Shown piece after piece: positions 18,311-26,605 of a DNA stretch of 64,000 bases. The notes under the pieces are model-generated. The model was given only the letters and a program-made list of their open reading frames with translations, did not search any database and had not been told where the DNA came from. The position numbers and the translations under genes were made by a program. Source of the stretch: Pseudomonas prosekii. GTDB taxonomy: Bacteria > Pseudomonadota > Gammaproteobacteria > Pseudomonadales > Pseudomonadaceae. Within the stretch, counting starts at the first letter, position 1. Every line of letters starts with the position of its first letter. The DNA is taken from assembly GCF_900105155.1 (NCBI RefSeq), contig NZ_LT629762.1:5527501-5591500 (forward strand), in the 5' to 3' direction.

Positions 18311-19204
18311 ATGTTCGATTGGAATGACCTGCGGTTTTTTCTCGAGTTACAGCGCAGCGGTCGGTTGCTCACGGCCGCCCGCCGTTTGAACACCACCCAC
18401 GCCACGGTGGCCCGGCACATCGAGGCGATTGAAAAGAGCCTCGGCACTGCGCTGTTCGTCCAGCACGCGCAGGGTTATCAACTGACGCCGGCCGGGGAGG
18501 CGCTGCTCAAGCATGCCGAAGCAATGGAAAATGTCGCGCTGCTGGCGCAAGAGGAAATCACCCAGTCGACCGCGCCGCTGGGCAAGATCCGCGTCGGCGT
18601 AACCGAGGGGCTGGGCATCATGTTTCTCGCCAGCCGCATGAACGGGTTGTTCGAGCGTTATCCTGGCCTCGAAGTGGAACTGGTGGCGGTGCCGCGCTTC
18701 GTCAGCATCCTCAACCGCGAAGCGGAAATCAGCATTCACCTCGAACGCCCGGCCGCCGACATGCTGGTCACGCGCAAACTCACTGACTATCGCCTCGCGC
18801 TCTACGCCAGCCAGGCCTACCTCGACCAGGCGCCGCCGCTGCTCAGCCGCGAAGACCTCGGCCGCCATGCGTGGATCGGCTACGTCGACGATTTGCTATT
18901 CAGCCAGGAACTGATGTTCCTCAACAGCTTCTGCCGCAACCCGCGAGTGGTGTTCCACAGCACCAGCGTGATCGCCCAGCACCAGGCTGCGCGCTCGGGG
19001 CTGGGCATTGCGGTGTTGCCTTGTTACATGGCGAGTGCGGATCCGCAGTTGGTGGCGCTGTTGCCGGACGAAAGCATTCTGCGCAGTTATTGGATCAGCA
19101 CGCGGCGCGAACTGCATAAATCGGTGAGATTGCGCGTGTTGTGGGATTACGTGGCGCAATTGTGCGAGCGCGAGCAAGGGTTGCTGCTGGGCAGTGAACG
19201 CTGA
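18311..19204 (+). CDS. LysR-type transcriptional regulator
   Basis: 297 residues. The N-terminal winged helix reads DLRFFLELQRSGRLLTAARR and THATVARHIEAIEKSLG; the rest is a periplasmic-binding-like effector domain. It is divergent from the GMC oxidoreductase with 152 bp between the starts, which contain an AT-rich stretch (CTTTCGTATAAAG near 18205) fitting a LysR T-N11-A type site. It most likely controls the GMC oxidoreductase and MHS transporter. Confidence 0.9.
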   Translation: MFDWNDLRFFLELQRSGRLLTAARRLNTTHATVARHIEAIEKSLGTALFVQHAQGYQLTPAGEALLKHAEAMENVALLAQEEITQSTAPLGKIRVGVTEGLGIMFLASRMNGLFERYPGLEVELVAVPRFVSILNREAEISIHLERPAADMLVTRKLTDYRLALYASQAYLDQAPPLLSREDLGRHAWIGYVDDLLFSQELMFLNSFCRNPRVVFHSTSVIAQHQAARSGLGIAVLPCYMASADPQLVALLPDESILRSYWISTRRELHKSVRLRVLWDYVAQLCEREQGLLLGSER

Positions 19205-19215
19205 TGCGTCATGCC

Positions 19216-19296
19216 GTGGGAGCAAAGCTTGCTCGCGATGGCGTCCGGTCTGATACACCGCGTCATCGTTCTTCGCGAGCAAGCTTTGCTCCTACG
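19216..19296. repeat. Inverted REP pair
   Basis: GTGGGAGCAAAGCTTGCTCG and CGAGCAAGCTTTGCTCCTAC face each other between the convergent LysR and AlkC-like genes, ending 9 bp before the latter's stop. Confidence 0.9.
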
Positions 19297-19304
19297 GTGG
19301 GCGG

Positions 19305-20408
19305 CTAGGGGAGGATTTCGAATGAGCTGCTTGCCAGCCTCTCGCCATTCACCATGATGTGCACCGCGTGCTGCCCCGCGTAATGCCGGCGCGTGGTCAG
19401 TTCCTTGATCTGCTGGCTGCGGGTGACAAACTCGCTGGCGTGCCCGGGCAAGGTCAGTGCTTTGAGCTTGAACACCTTCGCGGAAGTGCTGCCGTTGGCT
19501 TTGACGTAATCGATTGCATAGTCGATCACCAATCTCTGACTGTCCGGGACTATGGATTTCAGCGTGAACGACAGGCTGATTTTCTGCCCCAGGCGAATCA
19601 CCGCCGGCTCAACCTTCACTCCGACAATCTCAACTTCAGGCTTGCCGCCCGCGCCGATCACCGCCAGCGCGCGCTGATTGCCCTGTTTGATCAAACTGCG
19701 CAGCGCATGTTTGGCGATCCACGCCGTGTGCCTGTTTTCCAGCGACCAGCCTTCGATCAAATCCAGCACCCATTCCGGGTGATCCTTGGTGATGTCGTTG
19801 AGGTGATTGGCCACGGACTTGCGCACATACAGGCTTTCATCAGCCTTGAGGTTGTCGAGAATCGCCGCCGCCAACGTCGGGTCAGCCTGAATCTGCTCCA
19901 GCCGAAACGACCACGGCAGACGCGGGCGACTGCCTTCGCTGGCGAGGCGCCGGACGTGTTCGTTGGCATCGCCCGACCACTCCAGCATCAGCGCCAGCGA
20001 ACGCTCAAGGTCGCTGCGCAGGAAATGCCGGATCGCGAACTCGGACGAGCCGAACGTCGTGAAATACTTCAGCGCCGCCATCGATTGCTCAAACGAATGC
20101 GCGCCATACATCGCCACATAATGCGGCAGCGAAATACTCACAAAACCGCTGTTCAGCCGAGGGGCGAGGGCGCGCAGCACCTCGAGGGATTCTTCATAAC
20201 TCAACGGCAACACGGCGTGCAGGCACTCGCTGACCCGAGCCATGCGCTGCATGATCGACAATTCGGCGAGGCCATCGTTGGTCATTTTCAGGAAAGCCTT
20301 GGCGTCGAATGCCGGGTAAATCGCGGTCATTTCGGTGGCGATGTGCTTGAGGCGCTCGGCGTTGAAAATCTCCTTCAATGCCGGGGCGGGTTGTTCGGCG
20401 GCAGTCAT
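19305..20408 (-). CDS. AlkC-like DNA alkylation repair protein (HEAT repeats plus Ig-like domain)
   Basis: 367 residues. Residues about 1-255 are helical HEAT-like repeats (ALKYFTTFGSSEFAIRHF, SLYVRKSVANHLNDITKDHP), as in AlkC/AlkD glycosylases, which excise cationic alkylated bases without base flipping. Residues about 258-367 form a beta-rich tail (VEIVGVKVEPAVIRLGQKIS) that looks like the Ig-like domain known for P. fluorescens AlkC. From family knowledge, AlkC prefers 3-methylcytosine and 1-methyladenine. Regulation is not visible. The gene is monocistronic. Confidence 0.8.
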   Translation of the reverse strand: MTAAEQPAPALKEIFNAERLKHIATEMTAIYPAFDAKAFLKMTNDGLAELSIMQRMARVSECLHAVLPLSYEESLEVLRALAPRLNSGFVSISLPHYVAMYGAHSFEQSMAALKYFTTFGSSEFAIRHFLRSDLERSLALMLEWSGDANEHVRRLASEGSRPRLPWSFRLEQIQADPTLAAAILDNLKADESLYVRKSVANHLNDITKDHPEWVLDLIEGWSLENRHTAWIAKHALRSLIKQGNQRALAVIGAGGKPEVEIVGVKVEPAVIRLGQKISLSFTLKSIVPDSQRLVIDYAIDYVKANGSTSAKVFKLKALTLPGHASEFVTRSQQIKELTTRRHYAGQHAVHIMVNGERLASSSFEILP

Positions 20409-20797
20409 GGGCGCATCCGTGGAGAAGGGCGGCTCAGGTTATCGGGGTAGCGACGAATGCCTCAAGCTTTTCCGCCCGCGCGGCAAATTGGGCAGTGCGT
20501 GATAACCGCGTAGCGCCGCCGTTTGTCTTCTATATAAAGCCGCTGGACTGAATTTCTTGCTATAAACGCACTCCGATAACCACCACAACGGCTGCCATGG
20601 CGCACTTTCCGGGTGTTGTCGGACAAATTCGCTGTCTTTTCAGTTGCTGAGGCCTCAAGTCGGCCTTAGACTGCCGCCCCTCGTAAATTGAGTGCCGGGT
20701 GGCGCTTGGAATAAATGGCGCCTTTGCGGCGGACGATCAACGTTCGCCGGAACGCTCCCTAATTCGCCTTAATGCACGTTTTTTTATAGAGATATCA
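20409..20797. other. Gene-free interval upstream of the DksA-like gene
   Basis: No supported frame. It holds AT-rich promoter-like patches (TTCTATATAAAGCC near 20527, TTGCTATAAACGC near 20558) and a long probable 5' leader for the DksA-like gene with the repeat TGGCGCTTGGAATAAATGGC. I recognise no known riboswitch. Confidence 0.4.
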
Positions 20798-21202
20798 ATG
20801 ACAAAGGACAAGTTGCTGGCCATGCCGGCGGATGACTACATGAATGCCGAGCAACATGCTTTTTTCTCTGAGCTGTTGCAGAACATGAAAGTCGAAACCC
20901 ACGAGCGCATCGAGCAGAACCGCATCGCCATCGAAAGCCTGGATACTCCGGCTGACCCGGCCGACGCTGCTTCCGTTGAAGAAGAGCGCACCTGGCTGGT
21001 CAACGCGATCGATCGCGACCAGCGCATGCTGCCTCAGTTGGAACAGGCTCTGGAACGCATCAAAGAAGACAGCTTTGGCTGGTGCGACGACAGCGGCGAG
21101 GCCATCGGCCTGAAGCGCCTGCTGATCAGCCCGACCACCAAGTACTGCATCGAAGCCCAAGAGCGTCACGAACAGATCGACAAGCACCAGCGTCAGGCCT
21201 GA
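20798..21202 (+). CDS. TraR/DksA-family protein with incomplete zinc site
   Basis: 134 residues. The N-terminal helical hairpin is followed by the C-terminal zinc-finger-like region. The cysteine pattern is C-x2-S-x17-C-x2-A where DksA has four Cys, so two ligands are lost. From family knowledge this is the pattern of redox- or zinc-independent paralogues such as P. aeruginosa DksA2. Such proteins bind the RNA polymerase secondary channel and modulate transcription with ppGpp. ATG 20798 gives the correct length. A REP pair follows. Confidence 0.85.
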   Translation: MTKDKLLAMPADDYMNAEQHAFFSELLQNMKVETHERIEQNRIAIESLDTPADPADAASVEEERTWLVNAIDRDQRMLPQLEQALERIKEDSFGWCDDSGEAIGLKRLLISPTTKYCIEAQERHEQIDKHQRQA

Positions 21203-21217
21203 TTCGGTAGCGCCCAC

Positions 21218-21274
21218 ATCGCGGGCAAGCCTTTTTCCTACACACAACCGTAGGAGCAAGGCTTGCCCGCGATG
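21218..21274. repeat. Inverted REP pair, compact
   Basis: ATCGCGGGCAAGCCTTTTTCC and GTAGGAGCAAGGCTTGCCCG are close inverted cores directly downstream of the DksA-like gene. A T-run follows, so it may also terminate transcription. Confidence 0.85.
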
Positions 21275-21389
21275 TTTTTTGCCGTCTGCGTTTTCTATTG
21301 ACCCACTGCAACATCCGCGACCAACTGACCATAGATAATGGCCCATTAGTGGCGTTTAATGCAGTCACAACAAATAGAAGACGCATGGG

Positions 21390-23003
21390 GTGACGAAGAT
21401 GACGAGAGACGGATCTCTGGTTGGGCGATTGCCTGCACCAGCGCTTGCAGCAACAAACCGCTGGCTGACGCCGACATTGCAAAGCATCGCTCTGGTGCTG
21501 TTGCTCTGCGGTATGAGTCTGGGCGGTGCATCGCTTTACGTCGGCCTGCCGGTGGCGGTGCTGATTATTTGGTTGCCGCGCCTGCGCAGCCGCGCGAGTG
21601 TCGATTCAACGCCGGTCGACAACAGCAGCGCGATCGCCGAACTGACCCGCGATCTTTCCTATACCACCAGCCACAACGCCTTGTCCGCCGCGGGCGTGGC
21701 GTTCTCGGTCAAGCAACTGGCGGAGAAAGTGCAGTCGCAGCTCGACGCCGCCAAGCGCATCGTCAGCAATGCCGAAGTGATGATTTCCACCGAACAGGCG
21801 ACTTCGACGCTCAGCCGCGAAGCGTTGAGCGCTGCCAGCGAAGCCCATCAAAGCAGCGCCGCCGGGCGCACCGAGTTGATCGAATCGATTTCGCGCATGC
21901 ATCAGCTCAGCGAACGCGCGAGCGCCAGCCGCGAACTGATCGAAGCCTTGAGCCTGCGCAGCGACGATATTCAGCGTGTCACGCTGGTGATCCAGTCCAT
22001 CGCCAGCCAGACCAATCTGCTCGCACTCAACGCCGCCATCGAAGCGGCGCGGGCCGGCGAGCACGGTCGAGGTTTTGCGGTGGTCGCCGATGAGGTGCGC
22101 GGTTTGGCCGCGCGTACGGCGACGGCAACGGGTGAAGTCGGGGAAATGGTCGCTGACATTCAGCAACGCACGGCGCAAGTGGTCGAGCAGATCCGCCAAC
22201 TCTCCGGCGATCTCGACGTCGGTGTGCAGCAGGTCGAGCACACCGGTCAGCACCTCGACAACATCGCACGCCTGGCCGCCGGTGTTGAACAGCAGGTCGG
22301 CGAAATCGCCCGTGGCGCCGAAACCAATCGCGAACAACTGGACAGTCTGTTCCACGCCATCGAACAGATGCGCAGCGATTTGGCGATCAGTGATGAGCAA
22401 ACCCGACGCCTGGCCGAGGCCGCTGTGCAAATGGAAGGTCAGGCTGAAACCATCAGCGAGCGCCTCGCCGAAGTCGGTCTGGACGATTATCACCAGCGCA
22501 TTTATGACCTCGCCCGCGAAGGCGCGAGTCAGATTGCCGCGCGTTTTGAGGCGGATGTCGATCAGGGCCGGGTGAGCCTGGATGACTTGTTTGATCGCAA
22601 TTACCAGGCGATTGCGCACACTGCCCCGGCGAAGTTCCAGACGCGTTTCGACCGGTACACCGATCAGGTGCTGCCGGCGATTCAGGAACCGTTGTTGCCG
22701 CGCCATGAAGGTCTGGTGTTTGCGATTGCCTGCACGCAGCAAGGGTATGTGCCGACGCATAACGCTGTGTTCAGCCAGCCGCTGACGGGCGATCCGCAGG
22801 TCGATACCGTGCAGAACCGCACCAAACGCAAGTTCGCCGACCGCACCGGGATTCGTTGTGGCAGCCATCAGCAACTGGTGCTGTTGCAGACGTACACGCG
22901 CGACACCGGTGAGCTGATGCACGATTTGTCGGTGCCGATCATGCTCAAGGGCAGGCATTGGGGTGGGTTGCGGTTGGGCTATAAACCAGAAAAACCGCGC
23001 TAG
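21390..23003 (+). CDS. Methyl-accepting chemotaxis protein with C-terminal sensor-like domain
   Basis: 537 residues. Two hydrophobic helices (about residues 30-62) with almost no periplasmic loop anchor the protein. The signalling hairpin tip is unmistakable ([20 protein letters not shown], then [13 protein letters not shown]) at about residues 205-240. After the coiled coil a soluble C-terminal domain (about 380-537) contains [15 protein letters not shown] and [11 protein letters not shown], a pattern I associate with other MCPs that carry the sensor at the C-terminus. It should feed a CheA/CheW complex; no che genes are nearby. Ligand unknown. Confidence 0.88.
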   Translation: MTKMTRDGSLVGRLPAPALAATNRWLTPTLQSIALVLLLCGMSLGGASLYVGLPVAVLIIWLPRLRSRASVDSTPVDNSSAIAELTRDLSYTTSHNALSAAGVAFSVKQLAEKVQSQLDAAKRIVSNAEVMISTEQATSTLSREALSAASEAHQSSAAGRTELIESISRMHQLSERASASRELIEALSLRSDDIQRVTLVIQSIASQTNLLALNAAIEAARAGEHGRGFAVVADEVRGLAARTATATGEVGEMVADIQQRTAQVVEQIRQLSGDLDVGVQQVEHTGQHLDNIARLAAGVEQQVGEIARGAETNREQLDSLFHAIEQMRSDLAISDEQTRRLAEAAVQMEGQAETISERLAEVGLDDYHQRIYDLAREGASQIAARFEADVDQGRVSLDDLFDRNYQAIAHTAPAKFQTRFDRYTDQVLPAIQEPLLPRHEGLVFAIACTQQGYVPTHNAVFSQPLTGDPQVDTVQNRTKRKFADRTGIRCGSHQQLVLLQTYTRDTGELMHDLSVPIMLKGRHWGGLRLGYKPEKPR

Positions 23004-23045
23004 GGGCGGGGTTTATAGTGCGCAGTCACGAAGTTTCCCGACCCC

Positions 23046-23204
23046 TGTAGCAGCTGGCGCAGCCTGCGTTCGGCTGCGCAGCAGTCGTGAAATCAGCCAG
23101 CGCGGTGTATCAGGAATACCTCGCGCTCAGGGTTTACGACTGCTTCGCAGCCGAACGCAGGCTGCGCCAGCTGCTACAACGCAGGCTTCGCCAGCTGCTA
23201 CAGG
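23046..23204. repeat. Long palindromic intergenic repeat
   Basis: CTGTAGCAGCTGGCGCAGCC ... GCTGCGCAGCAGTCGTGA is followed by its complement (TTACGACTGCTTCGCAGCCG ... CAGCTGCTACA), plus an extra right half. It belongs to the same family as the 133-bp repeats near 14.3 kb. Confidence 0.85.
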
Positions 23205-23222
23205 GGTGGGTGAGGTTCGGGA

Positions 23223-23465
23223 TTAGTGATTTTGATGCAGGCGCAGGTTCAATTCGTCCACTACCCGTGCCCAATCGGCGTCGATGCGCAGTTCTTCTTT
23301 CAGGAATGCAGCTTGGCGCTCGTTCCAGAAGTCGGCTTCGATCAGTTTTACATCGTCGGGCAATCTGTGATCAGCGATGAATTGGTCGATGGATTTCTCG
23401 TCGGAGTCCAGACCGAGCTGGTCGAACAAGCCTTGCAAGTCGTGTGTTGGTGAGTCCATGTTCAT
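23223..23465 (-). CDS. DUF2789 domain protein
   Basis: 80 residues, a single small acidic helical domain matching DUF2789 (LQGLFDQLGLDSDEKSIDQF, DADWARVVDELNLRL). ATG 23465 has AGGAG upstream. The function of the family is not established; members are small cytoplasmic proteins in gamma-proteobacteria. It stands alone. Confidence 0.85.
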   Translation of the reverse strand: MNMDSPTHDLQGLFDQLGLDSDEKSIDQFIADHRLPDDVKLIEADFWNERQAAFLKEELRIDADWARVVDELNLRLHQNH

Positions 23466-23586
23466 CTCCTTGGGTCGCGTCGAATGCGAAATCTGAGTGC
23501 GGCTTCATTGCATCTGAGGCAGCCGCGCTGCAGGAGTTCGATCTCGATGTTCGAAAGCAGCAAAGAGCGTAGACGCCAACGCGAAA

Positions 23587-23817
23587 TCAGGCTTTCAGCG
23601 CACCTTCATCGACCGCCAGCTTCAGGGCTTTGGCGGCATCCTGGGCGGCAACGGCGGCGACGTCCGAGGTTTTGAACCAGCGATCTTTCTCGACCTGATG
23701 GTAAGTCACGGTGTTCAAGGGCGGTTTGGTACGCATCACGATGACAGCCTGAAACTCGCCTTCGATCTCTCGGGCTTCGCCCCGGATAAAAAATTCGCCG
23801 ATATCAAATTCCGTCAC
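23587..23817 (-). CDS. Conserved hypothetical protein, 76 aa
   Basis: A GTG start at 23817 with GGAAGG seven bases upstream gives TEFDIGEFFIRGEAREIEGE at the N-terminus. The frame reaches further upstream but loses coding character. A beta-rich first half is followed by an Ala-rich helix (DVAAVAAQDAAKALKLAVDE). No signal peptide or membrane segment. I do not recognise the family; it looks like a genuine small cytoplasmic protein. Confidence 0.7.
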   Translation of the reverse strand: MTEFDIGEFFIRGEAREIEGEFQAVIVMRTKPPLNTVTYHQVEKDRWFKTSDVAAVAAQDAAKALKLAVDEGALKA

Positions 23818-23976
23818 GTAGCAGCCTTCCCTTGAAAATATTCTGTTGTATTGAAGCCGTCCGCCGAGGGGAGCGGCCTTCATGGGTCGCGCAGTATGGC
23901 AGTTGTTGCCGCCCGACGGCTGAGTTAACTCGTCGGCATGACGAAACGTTATTTGAAGCCAATGCAATAAAGTGTG

Positions 23977-24225
23977 TCAGGCGCGTGCTGCCAATGAGCG
24001 GGCGAGGGCGCAGGCTTGGTTATGGTCGGTGCGGAAACCTCTGACACGTCCTGTCGACGTTTCCCTGATATGGAAGAACGCCTTGCCGGCCGGCACCACC
24101 TGGAAAGTGGGCAGAGTAAACGCTTGCAGGTCCAGTCCGTCTGCTTGCAACAGCGCCGGGTGCATGGCCCCACAGCTGTTTTGGTGCTGCGTTGGGCGAT
24201 GGGCAAAATGAGTCATGGTGCACAT
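23977..24225 (-). CDS. Conserved hypothetical protein, 82 aa
   Basis: Start ATG 24225 (MCTMTHFAHRP) has AAGGAC five bases upstream. The C-terminal part FFHIRETSTGRVRGFRTDHN followed by ACALARSLAAR looks like a conserved binding motif, but I know no named family. Two Cys and several His are present. It is possibly expressed alone; the neighbouring 76-residue gene lies 159 bp downstream on the same strand. Confidence 0.6.
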   Translation of the reverse strand: MCTMTHFAHRPTQHQNSCGAMHPALLQADGLDLQAFTLPTFQVVPAGKAFFHIRETSTGRVRGFRTDHNQACALARSLAARA

Positions 24226-24635
24226 TAGAAGTCCTTTTCGTATGTTTACCGACGTATGTCCGTCGTTTTGAGTAGTCTCGATGAGCATCGCTGCTCTAGA
24301 ATCGCCGACGCTGGTTAGCGATGACGTCCATCTAAAGCAATTTTTTGCCGCTGATATGTCAGAAAAATCGCTTTTTTCAGGCGGACTCTTCCCTAATGTT
24401 GGTAGTCCGCTATTTTTGGTTGCAATTAGAGTGTTCTCCTCACGTTTCTGACGAAAGTCAGGGAGGACGGCGCGAGTGACAATCCAGTAATCTTACTTAC
24501 CTCGCGTTGGACGGGCGCTCTGCTCGGTTCAGGATTTCAACCCGGCTCATTCGGCAAGTTATTCGCCATGGCCGCTTTTTTCTGCTGTGCGTCTTTCCTG
24601 CGTGCAGCATCATTTTCAGATGTGGGGATGTTTCC
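24226..24635. other. Gene-free interval with a stable hairpin
   Basis: No supported frame in about 410 bp. It is more AT-rich than its surroundings. A hairpin with a GAAA loop (TCTGAC-GAAA-GTCAGG) and a pairing TCCTC/GAGGA outer stem lies near 24435-24465, followed by an unpaired CU-rich region. It may be an untranslated leader of the next gene or a small RNA; I match it to no known class. Confidence 0.35.
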
Positions 24636-25106
24636 TTGGCAGTAAGTAATCTTGATATGCACGCGTTGTTCGTTCTGGGCGATTTGCGTGCGAAGTTGGT
24701 TAAACAGTTTCAGTCGCGTTTTGTTTATGTCACCGAACAGAACGCCGAAGGCATTTACATCGCCGAGATCGACACCGAAGCTTCATTGGTCGTCGACGAC
24801 AAGCCCGGCCTCAAACTCAAGGTCGGCGATCATTTCAGCGCTTCCGTGCTGCCCAGCCGTGAAGGCGGGAAACTCGAGATCAGGTTTCGCGAAATCAAAC
24901 TGACTGTTTACGGTTTGGGCGATTACGCGTTTGTCACCACGGCTGACGGCCACGGCGTGGTGTTCAAGGAAGGCCACAGCGTGGTGATGGTTTTTGCCGC
25001 TCACCAACAGTTGCAGGAAGGCCTGACCAAAACCCTCAAAGCCGTGACGGCCAAGGCTGCCAAGTGGCGCAAGGGTGAACTGGTGACCTTCAAGGCCAGC
25101 GAGTAA
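24636..25106 (+). CDS. Conserved hypothetical protein, about 156 aa
   Basis: A mixed alpha/beta soluble protein with the N-terminal stretch MHALFVLGDLRAKLVKQFQS. Later segments (VYVTEQNAEGIYIAEIDTEA) suggest a small beta-barrel. TTG 24636 has GGGGA eight bases upstream and is taken as the start; ATG 24657 is the alternative. It overlaps the next gene by one base (TAATG), so the two are translationally coupled. I do not recognise the family. Confidence 0.7.
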   Translation: MAVSNLDMHALFVLGDLRAKLVKQFQSRFVYVTEQNAEGIYIAEIDTEASLVVDDKPGLKLKVGDHFSASVLPSREGGKLEIRFREIKLTVYGLGDYAFVTTADGHGVVFKEGHSVVMVFAAHQQLQEGLTKTLKAVTAKAAKWRKGELVTFKASE

Positions 25107-25309
25107 TGGCGCTGACCCGCGCCGATTTTCACCAGCAGAACCTCGCCAGTGCCAAGGTCGAGGCTCAACGCCTGTTCGACCAGAAGGCTGTAATGCAAAG
25201 CGCTTGGCTGAACTGGGTGGCGTCGCAAATCTACACATTGCGTCCGGCGGAATACGCCAGCATGGTGCGCAGGGAACTGGCGCAGTTGCAGCAACCTGCT
25301 GAAAAGTAA
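25106..25309 (+). CDS. Conserved hypothetical protein, 67 aa
   Basis: A small helical protein rich in Ala, Gln and Arg (FHQQNLASAKVEAQRLFDQK), without membrane segment. Its ATG overlaps the stop of the preceding gene in a TAATG arrangement, which indicates coupled translation and a likely shared function or complex. Family unknown. Confidence 0.7.
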   Translation: MALTRADFHQQNLASAKVEAQRLFDQKAVMQSAWLNWVASQIYTLRPAEYASMVRRELAQLQQPAEK

Positions 25310-25438
25310 TCCCCCCACCTCATCACCGCGAAAAAGCAGGAACCTCTACTACAGTCAGTGGACTGAGTATTCAGAGGCTTGCGGTCTTGTCTGTCAGGCC
25401 ATCCTGCTATTGCTGTGAACAGCACGAGGTGCAAAAGC

Positions 25439-26455
25439 ATGAAAGGAATTCGACGGTTGCTGGCGGCCACCCTGGCCACCTTCGGTCTGCTGACGACGCC
25501 GCTCCCGGTGTTCGCCGCGCAAGCCCCGATACATTTCGCCGATCTGAACTGGGAAAGCGGCAGCCTGATCACCGATATCCTGCGGATCATCGTCGAGAAG
25601 GGTTACGGATTGCCGACCGACACGCTGCCCGGCACCACCATCACACTGGAAACCGCGCTGGCCAACAATGACATTCAGGTCATCGGCGAAGAGTGGGCGG
25701 GGCGCAGTCCGGTGTGGGTCAAGGCTGAGGCCGAAGGCAAAGTCGTCAGCCTCGGCGACACGGTGAAAGGCGCCACCGAAGGCTGGTGGGTGCCGGAATA
25801 CGTGATCAAGGGCGATCCGGCCAAAGGCATCAAACCGATGGCGCCGGACCTGCGCAGCGTGACCGACCTGGCGCGCTACAAGGACTTATTCAACGACCCG
25901 GAGAGCCCCGGCAAAGGGCGCTTCCTCAACAGCCCGATCGGCTGGACTTCGGAAGTGGTCAACAAGCAGAAACTTACCGCCTATGGGCTCAACGACAGTT
26001 TTGTGAATTTCCGCAGCGGCTCGGGTGCAGCGCTGGACGCGGAGATCAGTTCGTCGATCCGTCGCGGCAAGCCGATCCTGTTTTACTACTGGTCGCCGAC
26101 GCCATTGCTCGGGCGCTTCAAGTTGATCCAACTGGAAGAACCGCCGTTTGACGCTGAAGCGTGGAAAACCCTGACCGACGCCGATAACCCGAATCCGAAA
26201 CCGACCCGTTCGCTGCCGTCGAAACTGTCGATTGGCGTGTCGACCCCGTTCCAGAAAGAGTATCCGCAGATTGCCGAGTTCTTCAGCAAGGTCGATTTCC
26301 CGATCGAGCCATTGAACAAGGCGCTGGCGCAGATGAGCGAGAAACACACCGCACCGCGGCAGGCGGCCGAGGCGTTCATGAAGGCGCACCCGGATGTGTG
26401 GCAGGCGTGGGTGCCGAAGGATGTGGCGGATAAGGTCAGCGCTTCATTGAATTAA
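25439..26455 (+). CDS. ABC transporter substrate-binding protein, glycine betaine/proline type (ProX/OpuAC-like)
   Basis: 338 residues. A signal peptide (MKGIRRLLAATLATFGLLTT..., cleavage likely after VFAA) directs it to the periplasm. The body matches the OpuAC fold (DLNWESGSLITDILRIIVEK, GEEWAGRSPVW, FYYWSPTPLLGRF with aromatic ligand residues). Such proteins deliver quaternary amines to an ABC importer. No permease or ATPase gene is adjacent, so it is an orphan binding protein that may serve a transporter encoded elsewhere. ATG 25439 is preferred. Confidence 0.85.
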   Translation: MKGIRRLLAATLATFGLLTTPLPVFAAQAPIHFADLNWESGSLITDILRIIVEKGYGLPTDTLPGTTITLETALANNDIQVIGEEWAGRSPVWVKAEAEGKVVSLGDTVKGATEGWWVPEYVIKGDPAKGIKPMAPDLRSVTDLARYKDLFNDPESPGKGRFLNSPIGWTSEVVNKQKLTAYGLNDSFVNFRSGSGAALDAEISSSIRRGKPILFYYWSPTPLLGRFKLIQLEEPPFDAEAWKTLTDADNPNPKPTRSLPSKLSIGVSTPFQKEYPQIAEFFSKVDFPIEPLNKALAQMSEKHTAPRQAAEAFMKAHPDVWQAWVPKDVADKVSASLN

Positions 26456-26466
26456 CCAATAACTTT

Positions 26467-26597
26467 CAGGAGCAAGGCTTGCCGGCGATGGCGATTTCGA
26501 GGCTGCCTTCGCGGGCAAGCCATGCTCCCACAGGTATTTGTCGAATCGAATCGACGGACAACCCGAAATCTGTGGGAGCAAGGCTTGCCCGCGATGC
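26467..26597. repeat. Three REP cores
   Basis: An inverted pair at 26467-26534 (AGGAGCAAGGCTTGCCGGCG / CGCGGGCAAGCCATGCTCCC) and a single core at 26571-26597 (TGTGGGAGCAAGGCTTGCCC) between the binding-protein gene and the convergent TonB receptor gene. Confidence 0.85.
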
Positions 26598-26605
26598 TCT
26601 TGCTG

